NCBI GenBank assembly: GCA_009746045.1
Contig: RPFO01001362.1
Coordinates: 1-34,705 of the forward strand
DNA from: Mesostigma viride
Lineage: Eukaryota > Streptophyta > Mesostigmatophyceae > Mesostigmatales > Mesostigmataceae
Reading direction: 5' to 3'
DNA length: 34,705 nucleotides
A model generated the notes under the pieces. That model saw only the letters and a program-made list of their open reading frames with translations, did not search any database and had not been told where the DNA came from. Each line of letters opens with the position of its first letter. The stretch's first letter is position 1. Below, piece after piece: positions 7,235 through 15,760 of the stretch. The position numbers and the translations under genes were made by a program.

Positions 7235-7831
7235 TTAGAGACAGTCGTCATTTATGTCACGCCCGAGGCGCACAGACTCGCTCCATGACTTGTGGGATGG
7301 CAGGTTCTTGTTCTCCCCGTTGTAAGTTCCTATGAGCTCGTAGACGGTGAAGTCCTTGCAATAGTCGTGAATGAGGCGACGGTACGCGGGAGGGAACGAG
7401 TACGGCCCTATCTGCAGTTGGTCGAGGGGCGGAACGGACTTGTAGAACTCGGGATCCTTGTACGGCCTTTCCAGGTGAGCCCGTATCACGCGCACTTCAG
7501 GGCGGCGGATGTCGATGTATGAATCCCAACGCCTCCAAGTAAGGGGACTCGCGCCACTCGCGCACTTCGGTCCGCGGTAGAACTCGACGCTGAATGGCAC
7601 CTTCTTGTGGAAAAGCATGTCAATTATGCGGTTCATGTGACAGTCTTCCAACGTTTCGTCATACGCGTTGAAAACGAGGCAGTAGCGCCCCAACTTGTCT
7701 ATGAACCCTTGCGTCCCCTTTTCAAAATCGTTGTGAAGAGAGCCGGTGAGGTTGAGCCAGAACCCCTCCGCCGTGCCCGCTTCGGTCTCTGAAGGCATGA
7801 GGCGCTCTAAGGACACGACTGGATACGACAT
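7235..7831 (-). CDS. Hypothetical protein, 198 residues
   Basis: This is an intact frame from the ATG at 7831. No transmembrane segment, signal peptide or familiar catalytic motif is visible. It is a mixed alpha/beta composition with many aromatics (VEFYRGPKCASG, YKDPEFYKSVPP), suggesting a globular soluble protein. A TATATATAAT stretch lies 15-30 bases upstream on the minus strand (7848-7862), within the shared intergenic region with the divergent gene at 7989, so the two genes probably use back-to-back promoters. I do not recognise the family. Confidence 0.68.
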   Translation of the reverse strand: MSYPVVSLERLMPSETEAGTAEGFWLNLTGSLHNDFEKGTQGFIDKLGRYCLVFNAYDETLEDCHMNRIIDMLFHKKVPFSVEFYRGPKCASGASPLTWRRWDSYIDIRRPEVRVIRAHLERPYKDPEFYKSVPPLDQLQIGPYSFPPAYRRLIHDYCKDFTVYELIGTYNGENKNLPSHKSWSESVRLGRDINDDCL

Positions 7832-7988
7832 GCATGCTCAAGTGACTGATTATATATATTATTATAACCGAGGCGCGCGGATGATGGTAGCCTTTGTCAC
7901 GCGGTAACTGCCACCGCCCCTGCGCTGGTCGGCCGTGAGTCTTTTACATAGGCGAGAGAAATATATGTTGCATGAGTATTGCACGAGT

Positions 7989-9092
7989 ATGGTTAAGAAT
8001 TCGAAACCGCTCGGGAGAGAGGTCACTAGCTTCACACCGCCCGTCATCGACGGTCACCGTTTTAGTTTGTACGAGCAAACTAACAATAGATCATACATGA
8101 AACTCAGCATCCCCATCCCGGACGGGTACACGTCGGCACTCACCAGGAAGATACGGAAGGCGGTTAGGGATGAAGAGGTGGAGGGAGGAGATGTCATGGC
8201 GTACGCGGAGTTTAATATCCACACAGGCAGTGGCGATAATTACATTAAATTGAATTGGTTTTACGTGCGTCCACAAGAGTTTTGGGATTGTCCTGGACCA
8301 GAAAAAGACAAGTTCGTCGGAGTGGGTCGGCGAATGGTCTGTTACGCCATCAACAAGCTAAGTCCGCTAATGAAAGAGTCGCCGAAACCTAGGCTTGTTT
8401 TGCAGGCAAGTCACGGCGTGTGCAGAGATGAAACCCCCTATGCGGGCTTAACGCACGAGAAACTCGTGAAGGAGCTCGACAAATTCCCAGAAACCAAACA
8501 AGCAGTGTTTCAACAGATGGCGCGGATGAAATTGAACAAATATGAACAGTTGGACGAAATGAGAAAATGGGTGTGTAATATCCACAACAACTTGAGTCTA
8601 GTGAACTATTACTACAGAACCTACGGTCTCCTTCCGTATGAGAAGACAAACGGGACAAGCATATGGATGCATGCCCCTCTCACCAGAGTGGTAGCCAAGT
8701 GCGCGCAACGCCAAACGGACGGGCCCGTCACAAAACAAGTGCTTTACAAGGTGGATGAGCTTTCCGCGCGAATGAATACAGTTGACGAGGGGGGGGTGAC
8801 GACGGAGAGCCGGAGGTACAGAGCAACCCGGCGCCGGCACCTAAAAAGACCGCCAAGAAGAAGAAGAAGAAGAAGAAGGCAGATGCCCCGCCCCCCCTGC
8901 CCCTGCCCCTGCCCCCCACCGATGGGCGCCCCCTTGCCACCTGCCCCACGCCCCCGGATGTCTCTGGGTTTCATCACACGGCGTCTCCGATGGCCCGCGG
9001 TTTATGGGAGCGATGGGAGGCTAAATCCCAAATTGGTTGACCATCTTCAGCGGGTCGTGGATAAGTATCAAAAACAAATGCGCGGGTCCTAG
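7989..9092 (+). CDS. GNAT-like acetyltransferase with a low-complexity tail, probably frameshifted
   Basis: The frame has ATG candidates at 7965 and 7989; a TATA-like AAATATA near 7959 favours 7989 (367 residues as read). The segment FVGVGRRMVCYAINKL recalls the acetyl-CoA-binding loop (R/Q-x-x-G-x-G/A) of GNAT enzymes, and LVNYYYRTYGLLPYE recalls the conserved 'A..FY...GF' strand near the GNAT C-terminus. Spacing is longer than in typical family members, so this is a tentative assignment. After about residue 267 the frame turns into arginine and proline repeats. At the G8 run 8789-8796 a one-base shift gives a more natural acidic then (K)8 then Pro-rich linker. The extreme C-terminus (PKLVDHLQRVVDKYQKQMRG) again looks natural in the original frame, so two shifts are possible. 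Confidence 0.55.
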   Translation: MVKNSKPLGREVTSFTPPVIDGHRFSLYEQTNNRSYMKLSIPIPDGYTSALTRKIRKAVRDEEVEGGDVMAYAEFNIHTGSGDNYIKLNWFYVRPQEFWDCPGPEKDKFVGVGRRMVCYAINKLSPLMKESPKPRLVLQASHGVCRDETPYAGLTHEKLVKELDKFPETKQAVFQQMARMKLNKYEQLDEMRKWVCNIHNNLSLVNYYYRTYGLLPYEKTNGTSIWMHAPLTRVVAKCAQRQTDGPVTKQVLYKVDELSARMNTVDEGGVTTESRRYRATRRRHLKRPPRRRRRRRRQMPRPPCPCPCPPPMGAPLPPAPRPRMSLGFITRRLRWPAVYGSDGRLNPKLVDHLQRVVDKYQKQMRGS

Positions 9093-9129
9093 TCACGCAA
9101 ACGACTCTTTATTCATACGGGCCTCATTA

Positions 9130-10041
9130 TTACGAACAAACACGCTTCCTTGCTGGGGTTTCCAATACCAGTCGCTGTCGAGCGTTGTATTCTTCTCTTT
9201 TGCTCTTGTTGGCCAGCGCGAACGACCTGGGCTGCGGTGCACTGGCTTCCTCGTGCATCTTAAGGCGCTCAAACACCGGGAACAACTCTTTTCCGATAGA
9301 ATCAATGCTGGTAATGGGATTGCCACCCTTTTCTATCGCCCTCTTGTTGAGCACATTCATCAAGTCGATCCCACTGCTGAGCACTTCGGTGAAGTAGTCA
9401 CGAGTGGCGTCGCTCTTCTTCATCTTGTGCAATTCGCGTATGTCGCGAGTGTGCATGCCTGTCACGGTAACGTTTTGGGTCTCGTTGATGTGCGCGTACA
9501 CACTGGCCGGGTTGGACGCCAGATAGGGGGCGCCGCTCTCCTTCACGGCGGCCATGTGAGCCTTAGTGCTTTCGCAGCTCTTGACGCGCTTGTCGTCTGT
9601 CAGTTGAGCATCCCTGGCGTCGGCGCGGGCGTAAATCTCGTCGGCCAGCGACCGGTCGGCGTCGAGGTACCGCTCGAACAGCGTCGCCAGCTTGTCGCGG
9701 AATGACGCGGCCCTCTTGCCGGGCAGCAGCTGGATGAGTTTGATGATGCCGGCTCTGTCGGTGACAGGAGTGTCTCGCTGCCTGGCACCTGGAAATTTCC
9801 AGATGACACACCCTGTGTCATCTTCCGGGAAATCTCTCTTGACCCTCGACAGGTATTGAGATGCATTAGTGTTTGCATTGTCCGTAAACGTGCCATCCGG
9901 GTTCATGAAGCATACAACCTTGACGACGTCTACCTTCGAAATCATGCCATCGGGCGTCACTCGCATCTTGTTCGCAAACGGGTCATCCCCTGGCACCTCG
10001 CGCGAGGGCTGCAGGTACATCACAACCCCTTGGGATGCCAT
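9130..10041 (-). CDS. BRO/antirepressor-like DNA-binding protein, paralogue 3
   Basis: An intact 303-residue frame starts at the ATG at 10041. It shares with paralogues 1 and 2 the N-terminus (PFANKMRVTPDGMISKVDVV), the antirepressor-type motif (TPVTDRAGIIKLIQLLPGKR, then ERYLDAD) and the SCESTKAHMAAVKESGAP segment. It is clearly more diverged in the middle and ends differently (RLVLETPARKRVCS). It lies about 3.4 kb from the tandem pair and is separated from them by unrelated genes, so it is an older duplicate. The role is inferred as DNA-binding regulation. Confidence 0.75.
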   Translation of the reverse strand: MASQGVVMYLQPSREVPGDDPFANKMRVTPDGMISKVDVVKVVCFMNPDGTFTDNANTNASQYLSRVKRDFPEDDTGCVIWKFPGARQRDTPVTDRAGIIKLIQLLPGKRAASFRDKLATLFERYLDADRSLADEIYARADARDAQLTDDKRVKSCESTKAHMAAVKESGAPYLASNPASVYAHINETQNVTVTGMHTRDIRELHKMKKSDATRDYFTEVLSSGIDLMNVLNKRAIEKGGNPITSIDSIGKELFPVFERLKMHEEASAPQPRSFALANKSKREEYNARQRLVLETPARKRVCS

Positions 10042-10091
10042 GATCGTTTACTAGAGGCGGAGAAATGTTATCCCTTGAGATAAGCGCGCCA
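10042..10091 (-). promoter_or_regulatory. Conserved upstream block of BRO-like paralogue 3
   Basis: Toward the gene this reads TGGCGCGCTTATCTC, then a variable dinucleotide, then GGATAACATTTCTCCGCC, with an AT-rich leader before the ATG. It is nearly identical to 5740-5789 although the coding regions have diverged much more, which argues for selection on this block. Confidence 0.6.
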
Positions 10092-10104
10092 CCCGCTCCC
10101 GAGC

Positions 10105-10437
10105 TTACTGCGTTTCACACCATCCGTCTCTTAAACGAGCACATCCAATCTTATGAAACGGCCATGCCTCTGTTTGGCACGTTTTCGAGCAGTAATATGC
10201 TTTTTTGCAATTTGCGCACTTTTTCATGCCACCCTTCCTGGTGATTTTGTCGCAACCCCTATTGCAACAGAGACGGTGGATGGACGACGTCACAAAATCG
10301 AACTGGTCGTCGCCCTCCTCCAATATTGGGCACGCATCCCCCGAAAAAATGGTGGTGCATTTCTCACCCCATGGGTACAGAAAGTCTGTGAGACCAGGTG
10401 CCCTTTCCACGACTATCGGACCGTCCTCATCACTCAT
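10105..10437 (-). CDS. MYND-type zinc-finger protein
   Basis: This 110-residue protein starts at the ATG at 10437; the frame is open 10 codons further upstream but only to a TTG. The C-terminal half holds CCNRGC, then KKCANCKKAYYCSKTCQ, then WPFHKIGC. This matches the MYND consensus C-x-x-C ... C-x-x-C ... Y-C-x-x-x-C ... H-x-x-x-C. The N-terminal 45 residues are acidic. MYND fingers mediate protein-protein contacts, often with proline-rich partners, in transcriptional regulators. Giant viruses carry many small MYND proteins. It lies immediately upstream of the paralogue 3 control block on the same strand, with about 65 bases between this stop and that ATG. Confidence 0.85.
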   Translation of the reverse strand: MSDEDGPIVVERAPGLTDFLYPWGEKCTTIFSGDACPILEEGDDQFDFVTSSIHRLCCNRGCDKITRKGGMKKCANCKKAYYCSKTCQTEAWPFHKIGCARLRDGWCETQ

Positions 10438-10604
10438 AGGTTCTTTAAGAAGTTTGTAGATTATCAAGACCGCATATACGAAAGCCTAGACTACTACAGC
10501 ATAGACTACACTTAATACCGGGGCCGGCGACCGAACGGCGGCTTCTCACCACACGGGCGGTGTGGGTACATCCGCGCGCGGATTGTCTGGACGTACCAGT
10601 AGGA

Positions 10605-11540
10605 ATGAAGACGTTTCGCGTGGCCGCGGACGTCAAGGACGTCCGTCTCAGCGTCCGGGCAGCGTCCGCCATCCCCACCAACTACTACGGCAAAACCAAG
10701 CGCGATACGCTGAGGAGGATAGCGCTCATGCAGGGGCTGCGTCCGTTCCGGGACGCCACACGCCGGGAGTTGGAGTGCGCGGTGTATTGCAACCAGCAGG
10801 CCATCCGCATCCAGCGGTGGGTGAGGCGGACGGTGCTGCCCTACGCCCGCGCCAAGAGGACGATCGCCGCCCACCTATCGATGAGGGTGTCCAACAAGGA
10901 GGACCCCATCACGATGGAGGATTTGCCGTCAAAGGAGAGGGTGTTCAAGTTCGTGCGCCCCACGCGGCAGGTAGTGGGGTTTGACGCGGTGCGGCTGGCG
11001 GAGTACATCATCGCGTCCGGGCGGTTCGAGGACCCGCAGACCCGGTTCCCGTTCTCGCCGGGGGACCTGTGGAGGCTGGACAGACAGGTGCGGAGGCTGG
11101 GGTTCCAGCGCCACTCCACGCTGTACATCTACCATCACCCGGAAGTGGTGAAGGCCATGCGCGACCACGAGTCGCTGCTGGTGGGACTGGACAGGATCTC
11201 CACGGACCTGGTCGCGAGCATGGTGGACATCGCGGGAGGGGAGGCGGCCGACGCGGAGACGCTCTCCATCGTGGCGACGGATTACGTCCCGCAGTGGAGG
11301 ACGTACGTTCGCCAGTTGCGCGTGCTGGACGTCCACGCCGGCACCACCACCGCGGACACCTGCATCCGGATGGTGCGGGCCGAGTCCGGCAGCGACAAGT
11401 CCCCCGACCCGGCGCGGAAACAGCGGCTCGCGTGGCTGGAGGCGTTCATGACGTACTACATGCTGATCGACAACGGCGTGCCCCCCGGGTTCGCCCCCGC
11501 GCACCCCGGCACGGTGACGGGGGAGTTTATGACGGATTGA
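10605..11540 (+). CDS. IQ-motif / U-box-like protein
   Basis: The ATG at 10605 gives 311 residues; an open stretch before it has only a GTG. Residues about 65-90 (NQQAIRIQRWVRRTVLPYAR) fit an IQ-type motif. This is followed by NKEDPITMEDLP, VGFDAVRLAEYI and EDPQTRFPFSPGDLWRLDR, which together resemble a U-box/RING-like fold: D-P-I-T start, a middle helix, then D-P-x-T-R...FS..D...L. Similar 'DPIT...DP.TR..F' proteins occur across giant viruses. The C-terminal 170 residues are helical. A ubiquitin-ligase-type role is possible but not demonstrated. The frame is intact and strongly GC-biased at third positions, like neighbouring viral genes. Confidence 0.65.
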   Translation: MKTFRVAADVKDVRLSVRAASAIPTNYYGKTKRDTLRRIALMQGLRPFRDATRRELECAVYCNQQAIRIQRWVRRTVLPYARAKRTIAAHLSMRVSNKEDPITMEDLPSKERVFKFVRPTRQVVGFDAVRLAEYIIASGRFEDPQTRFPFSPGDLWRLDRQVRRLGFQRHSTLYIYHHPEVVKAMRDHESLLVGLDRISTDLVASMVDIAGGEAADAETLSIVATDYVPQWRTYVRQLRVLDVHAGTTTADTCIRMVRAESGSDKSPDPARKQRLAWLEAFMTYYMLIDNGVPPGFAPAHPGTVTGEFMTD

Positions 11541-11657
11541 AGGAGGATGCTGTCGTGGGAGTAAAGTTTATTGTAATTTATTTTGTAATAAAAGACTGTC
11601 CTTATATGCGCTCACATATCGAAATGTTTGTCTGATAACAATATTCGGCTACAAACC

Positions 11658-11855
11658 ATGCCCTATGTGATTCACTACCTTACCCCGGCGCACGGGTCAG
11701 ACGAGGACCCCCAGTTCAGCGGCAGGATCCGCGCGACTGGGAATCGGATGAGAAATCTGGCAGAGACGTCGGCGGGGGCGGTGCGGTCGTGCGTCGTGGC
11801 CGCCGTGCATGGTTGGCTAGCGTGGGCGTGCGCGAGGGCCACGTGGCCGCATTAG
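11658..11855 (+). pseudogene. Truncated BRO-like paralogue
   Basis: The ATG at 11658 opens a 65-residue frame beginning MPYVIHYLTPAHGSDEDPQF, then SGRIRATG. This aligns with the first 30 residues of the BRO-like paralogues (V.RYLQP, DPFA.KIRVTPDG). After about residue 30 the similarity ends and the frame becomes Ala/Val/Trp-rich. Upstream, CTGATAACAATATTCGG resembles the GGATAACATTTCTCCGCC of the conserved upstream block. It is therefore the 5' remnant of a fourth copy, on the opposite strand to the others, probably cut by a deletion. Confidence 0.55.
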
Positions 11856-11949
11856 AATAGCTCACGAATTGAACGAGTCATCTCCCTACGACTCGAGCGA
11901 AATGATGGTGAACTGAATATAAATGTTACGTTTATCCTAGATCGATTCC

Positions 11950-12183
11950 ATGTCCCAGTTCGGCGCAGTTCTTGTAGAATCCGCGATTGTTGCGGCGGCT
12001 ATGGCCGGCATTATGACTCTCGTTCATTCGGTGCACATGCAGCAAAACTCGAGGATGGCAATGTCACACACTGGTATTTTGCTACAAGTCGGTGTGTCTG
12101 CGGCTATCCTGCACGTGTTATTTGAGTTGATTGGTTGGAACAGGAAGTTCTGTCTGCGTTTGCAAAGGGGCGGGAGGATGTGA
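11950..12183 (+). CDS. Small membrane protein, NCLDV type
   Basis: This intact 77-residue protein has two hydrophobic helices, at about residues 6-27 (AVLVESAIVAAAMAGIMTLV) and 43-62 (ILLQVGVSAAILHVLFELIG), followed by WNRKFC and a basic tail. The ending H-x-x-F-E-x-x-G-x-N-(K/R)-x-x-C resembles a small membrane protein found in many giant viruses, in which the last helix is followed by G-x-N-x-(W/Y/F)-(Y/F)-C. Its function is unknown; it may be a virion inner-membrane component. It precedes the DUF5767-like gene on the same strand. Confidence 0.65.
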   Translation: MSQFGAVLVESAIVAAAMAGIMTLVHSVHMQQNSRMAMSHTGILLQVGVSAAILHVLFELIGWNRKFCLRLQRGGRM

Positions 12184-12288
12184 TTGCTAACCACTGAGTT
12201 ATGAATATACGAATTGATCCAACTCAAGATCTATTTGTGTCCAGCCGTGCGCTTCCGGTCGAGTTCAAATCACGACGCATAGTAGCAG

Positions 12289-13582
12289 ATGTCGACAAAA
12301 CTCCTGCCCGTGGATATAGAGGACGCGGACGACGGCGCGGGTGGTGGATCTAGAATAAACGCCCCCATGGTGCGAGGAGGCGCGATGGACAACGTGGACA
12401 TAGTGGACGACGACGGCGGCGAGTGGCCCGGCCCCGTCGGCGCGGTGCCGCTGCACTCTAAAAAGAGCAAGCACAAGGACAAGAAGGGGGGTGGGAGGAA
12501 TAAATCGAGCAAGGAGGACATGTTCGACATGCTGGCCAACCCGAAGAAGACCAAGTCGATGTTCTCGGCTCCCCCGCCGGCTCATCAGCCGATGGAGAAG
12601 GGGTTCCAATTCGACCAGTACGGCGACTACGACGGGTACGGCGACGACGAGGGGTACGAGGACGATCTGCATTACGGCGAGGACGTGATCGACGACGAGG
12701 CCATGATGCCCAGAAAGAGCCCGCAGGAGGTCCACGCGGAGAAGCTGGACCTCCTGCACAAGCTGCACAGGTACAAGGACAAGGGGTTCGCCGTTCCCAA
12801 TTTCGACATGCGCGCGGACATCGACGAGATGCGGTTCGAGTGCGACAAGGTGGCGCGCTCGATCGAGACCAAGAACGCCATCAACACGATGCGGCAGATG
12901 CTGGTGGCCACCACGTCCGCGATGCAGTTCTTCAACAACCGGTACGACCCGATAGGCCTCAAGCTGGACGGGTGGTCGGAGAGCATACTGGCGAACGTCA
13001 CGGATTACGACGGGGTGTTCGAGCGGCTGTACGACAAGCACCGGCACCGCGTGTCGATGCCGCCGGAGATGGAGCTGATGCTGATGCTGGGCGGGTCGGC
13101 GATGATGTTCCATATGTCCGCTTCGTTCGCCAGTTCTGGGCTGCCCTCCATGACCGAGATCGCCAAGACGGACCCCGAGCTGATGAAGAGCATCGTGAAG
13201 ATGATGATACAGAAGCAGGAGGCCGCCGGGGGGGGCAGCAGGCTCCTCCGCCTCCTCCGCGTGAGAGCGACGACGGCGCGGGGGGCGGAGGGGGGAGTGG
13301 CGGGTACGTGATGCGCGGGCCCATGCTGTACAGGCCGGACGTGGCCCCCCCGTGAACATGGACAGGGTGGTGCAGGAGGCCATGCCGCCCAGCCCGCAGA
13401 GGGACAGTGTGGTGCAGATCATCGACGACGGGGGCGAGAGCGCGTACGACGACGCGTCCGTGGCGGGGGACGACGTCCGCACGGTGCAGGTGGACGCGGG
13501 CAAGAAGAAGCCGAGGAAGCGGGGCGGGGGGGGCAAGAAGGCCGCCGCCAGCGACCCCACGAAGGTGGTGTTGGACCTGTGA
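12289..13582 (+). pseudogene. DUF5767-like conserved NCLDV protein with two frame breaks
   Basis: The ATG at 12289 begins an acidic, low-complexity N-terminal region (residues 1-135). A conserved core follows at about residues 140-305: EKLDLLHKLHRYKDKG, the FDMRADIDEMRFE region, YDPIGLKLDGWSESI, and PEMELMLMLGGSAMMFHMS. This pattern (E-K-x-x-L-L..L, K-L-D-G-W-S-E, P-E-x-x-L-x-x-x-x-G-G-S-A-x-M-F-H) is the hallmark of a protein conserved in several giant-virus families, probably virion-associated. After the G8 run at 13228-13235 the family-like C-terminus continues in the next frame (YVMRGPMLYRPDVAPP), and after the C7 run at 13345-13351 it continues in the third frame to the TGA at 13580-13582 (KKAAASDPTKVVLDL). 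The breaks lie exactly on homopolymers, so the gene may be intact in reality. The intact length would be about 430 residues. Confidence 0.8.
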
Positions 13583-13633
13583 TGCGTCTAGAGCCTGTGG
13601 ATTATCAGTCGGTGCTATGAAAGCGTGTACACC

Positions 13634-14141
13634 ATGGACATCGACGCATTAATCGACACACTGCCAGTGTACGAGTTGGGAGAGGGACCCTCAACCAGGC
13701 CCTCGAGGTCCTCGTGACGCCCCCGCGTGAAGAAGTCGGCGAGGGCTGGACCCAGTGTGTCGCGTATGAACCGTCCACCAAGTACATTGTCAACCACATC
13801 CCGGTCCTCGAGGTAGACGGCCAGACTGGCGACTCGATATTCAAACTCGACCGCTTGCCGACGTGCGATGTGATCAGAGACATCACGAGCGACGTCCGGG
13901 TCAAAGTAGTCGTTGGCGAGGATGAGTTCGACCCCGAGTCCCTCACTGTCGTCCCCTTTCTATCCACGTACACGTACACGGGCTCAAGTTCTACCTAGAC
14001 GGACGAAACCCGCCCAAGCAGTTCAGCGTAAAGTATCGATGCTTTCTTCTGGACGAGAAGAATCGACTACTTGCCCGTGCCGCCCCGCTTGTGACGACCA
14101 GGACGCACGTGTACCGTGACGGAACGGCCTTGAGGCGCTAG
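13634..14141 (+). pseudogene. Hypothetical protein with two frame breaks
   Basis: The ATG at 13634 starts MDIDALIDTLPVYELGEG. The adjacent frame continues the protein from about 13690 (TPPREEVGEGWTQCVAYEPS and onward, a beta-rich segment) to about 13980, where a CACGTA tandem repeat lies. The third frame then carries it on (LKFYLDGRNPPKQFSVKYRC) to the TAG at 14139-14141. The full product would be about 168 residues, mainly beta-strand in character. The three parts have consistent codon bias and no overlap in content, so one gene with two shifts is the simplest reading. The family is unknown. It ends two bases before the convergent SNase-like gene. Confidence 0.5.
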
Positions 14142-14143
14142 AA

Positions 14144-14710
14144 TCAAAGCACCACACCGGCGCGCCTCTCGGACGCCGGCCGCGGCTTCACCAGCTCCTC
14201 GTCCAGCATCACCTTGTTGATGCACGTCCCGTCCAGGTCGTAGAGCACGCCCAGCACGCGGCCGAAACAGTCGAACCCGCGGCACTGGACCGTGACGAGT
14301 TTCTGGTTGCGCGCGTCGATCATGGTCTGCACGTCCTTGACCGACTTCTGTGTGTCGGCCAGTTCGACGTTCACGTCCGTCGTCAACTGCACCAGCCTGT
14401 TCCTGGCCCTCATGGCGCGCATCCTGATTTCGTCCCTGTTCGGCAGATCGTGCGCGGGTGCCAGCTCGTCGGCGTCCGTGCCCCACATCCTGACCGTCAG
14501 CAGGGTGGGCAGGTTGTCCCACGGGGACAGCACGGCCACCTTCACGGTGTCCCCGTCGTACACCCTGACCACCTTGGCCGGGGAGAACACGTGGCCGTCG
14601 AACGAGAAGGGGGTCAGTTCCTGCAGTGTTAGATTTCTGAGCGCCTCTTTCGCGCCCGGTTGTGGCGATGGCTGTACTTTTTTGTTGAGACCGAGTTTCC
14701 TTAGCAACAT
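14144..14710 (-). CDS. Staphylococcal nuclease-like (thermonuclease) protein
   Basis: The ATG at 14710 gives 188 residues; the frame extends five codons further to a TTG. The sequence AKVVRVYDGDTVKVAVL matches the SNase signature (strand, then D-G-D-T). It is followed by LLTVRMWGTDADEL, with Arg and Glu at the positions of catalytic Arg35 and Glu43, and by GFDCFGRVLGVLYDLDG, with the Arg corresponding to Arg87. SNase-fold enzymes cleave DNA and RNA with calcium. The key acidic, arginine and DGDT elements are all visible, so activity is plausible. Related nucleases occur in many giant viruses. An N-terminal 40-residue extension is polar. Frame intact. Confidence 0.85.
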   Translation of the reverse strand: MLLRKLGLNKKVQPSPQPGAKEALRNLTLQELTPFSFDGHVFSPAKVVRVYDGDTVKVAVLSPWDNLPTLLTVRMWGTDADELAPAHDLPNRDEIRMRAMRARNRLVQLTTDVNVELADTQKSVKDVQTMIDARNQKLVTVQCRGFDCFGRVLGVLYDLDGTCINKVMLDEELVKPRPASERRAGVVL

Positions 14711-14909
14711 TCCAGCTTTATTCAATGGACATATTTAAATAATTCAGTCAATTCATCAACACATGCATTCTCACACGAGTTCCAGTATCTCTTCCCTGGT
14801 CATGGCCACACCCGATTTGATGAGCACTTTGTCGTACCATATGCCGAGACCATATACATCTGCCGAATATTCACCGCCCCTGTCTAACATTAGTTGGGAA
14901 TTTGGCCCC

Positions 14910-15695
14910 TGTTAGGGATATTATATCCACCTGGCCACAATATATCCCAGCCTGATTTGTTTCTTGTTGGATTTATTCCATATGGACTGGGAATTTGATA
15001 GCTATGATAAGCTAGATGAATTGGGCTCAATGAGCTGATCAATATTCATGTGCCATAGTCCTATTCTTGGACATGGATGACTTGTACCCTGAGTCAGCCT
15101 AGTAGCATCACGTATTTGATTGACAAGTGGTGCTATGGCCTATTGGACAAGTGTTTGGTCCATGAGCTGACAAGTGTTGGAAGCTCATGATGACACATGT
15201 TATGACTTACATGATGACAAGTGGGTAGACTCATTGCATGACACTTGTCACTCCAAGGAGAAGAGATGTGTCACTTTATTAATCATGTTATGTGGCACAT
15301 TATTACGTAGACACTTGGCATCTAGCTATTATGCCAGCTCATTGGATCATGTCTAGAATGTTCTAGGAATGTTCTAAGAATATGCCAGGAATATTCCTGG
15401 AATATGCTAGGAATATGCTAGGATGTTTCTACAAGCTTCTGTGATGATGTCATTGCTGATGTCATCCTTCCTAGCCTAAAAGGTATAAAAGGAAACTGCC
15501 CCCTAAGGGCAGGTACCTCCATTCAACCTCCATTCAAGCTCTTCTCCAACTATTATATTCTAATAAAGCCATTTATTCTTCCACGTAAATTGTCTTCAAC
15601 CTCTCTTTCTTTCAGCACCTGCAAGGTGTGTGGGTAGCAAGGCCAAGCACAAGGCATTGTGTAAAACCCATTAGTCTCCTCTCCCAATTCAAACA
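14910..15695 (+). repeat. 5' LTR (786 bp)
   Basis: It starts TGTTAGGG and ends TTCAAACA. It contains a TATA box TATAAAA at 15484-15490 and a polyadenylation signal AATAAA at 15562-15567, spaced as in eukaryotic LTR promoters (U3-R-U5). A cluster of GGAATAT/ATGCTAGGA short repeats lies at about 15355-15425. A 60-codon frame at 15174-15356 repeats exactly in the other LTR; it is almost certainly not a gene. Confidence 0.95.
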
Positions 15696-15707
15696 TGGTA
15701 TCGGAGG
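15696..15707 (+). other. Primer-binding site, initiator-Met tRNA type
   Basis: TGGTATCGGAGG begins immediately after the LTR. It matches the TGGTATCAGAGC-type site used by many plant and protist copia elements (3' end of initiator methionine tRNA) at 10 of 12 positions. Confidence 0.8.
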
Positions 15708-15760
15708 TTTGTTACTGAGGAACAAGAAGACCACTGTGAACCCAGAGACATCCAGTTCCA

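Noticed and set aside
7014-7251. Pro-Ile and Pro-His repeat peptides on the minus strand
   Set aside because: They are translations of the G-rich repeat; no start context or domain supports a gene.
12265-13560. 431-codon minus-strand frame across the DUF5767-like gene
   Set aside because: It is an antisense shadow; the plus strand carries the recognisable KLDGWSE and GGSAMMFH motifs.
15174-15356. 60-codon frame repeated in both LTRs (also 18852-19034)
   Set aside because: It is identical only because the LTRs are identical; it has no domain and lies in the U3 region.
15355-15425. CRISPR-like array in the LTR from repeated GGAATAT/ATGCTAGGA units
   Set aside because: The units are too short and irregular, lack unique spacers, and lie inside a eukaryotic LTR.
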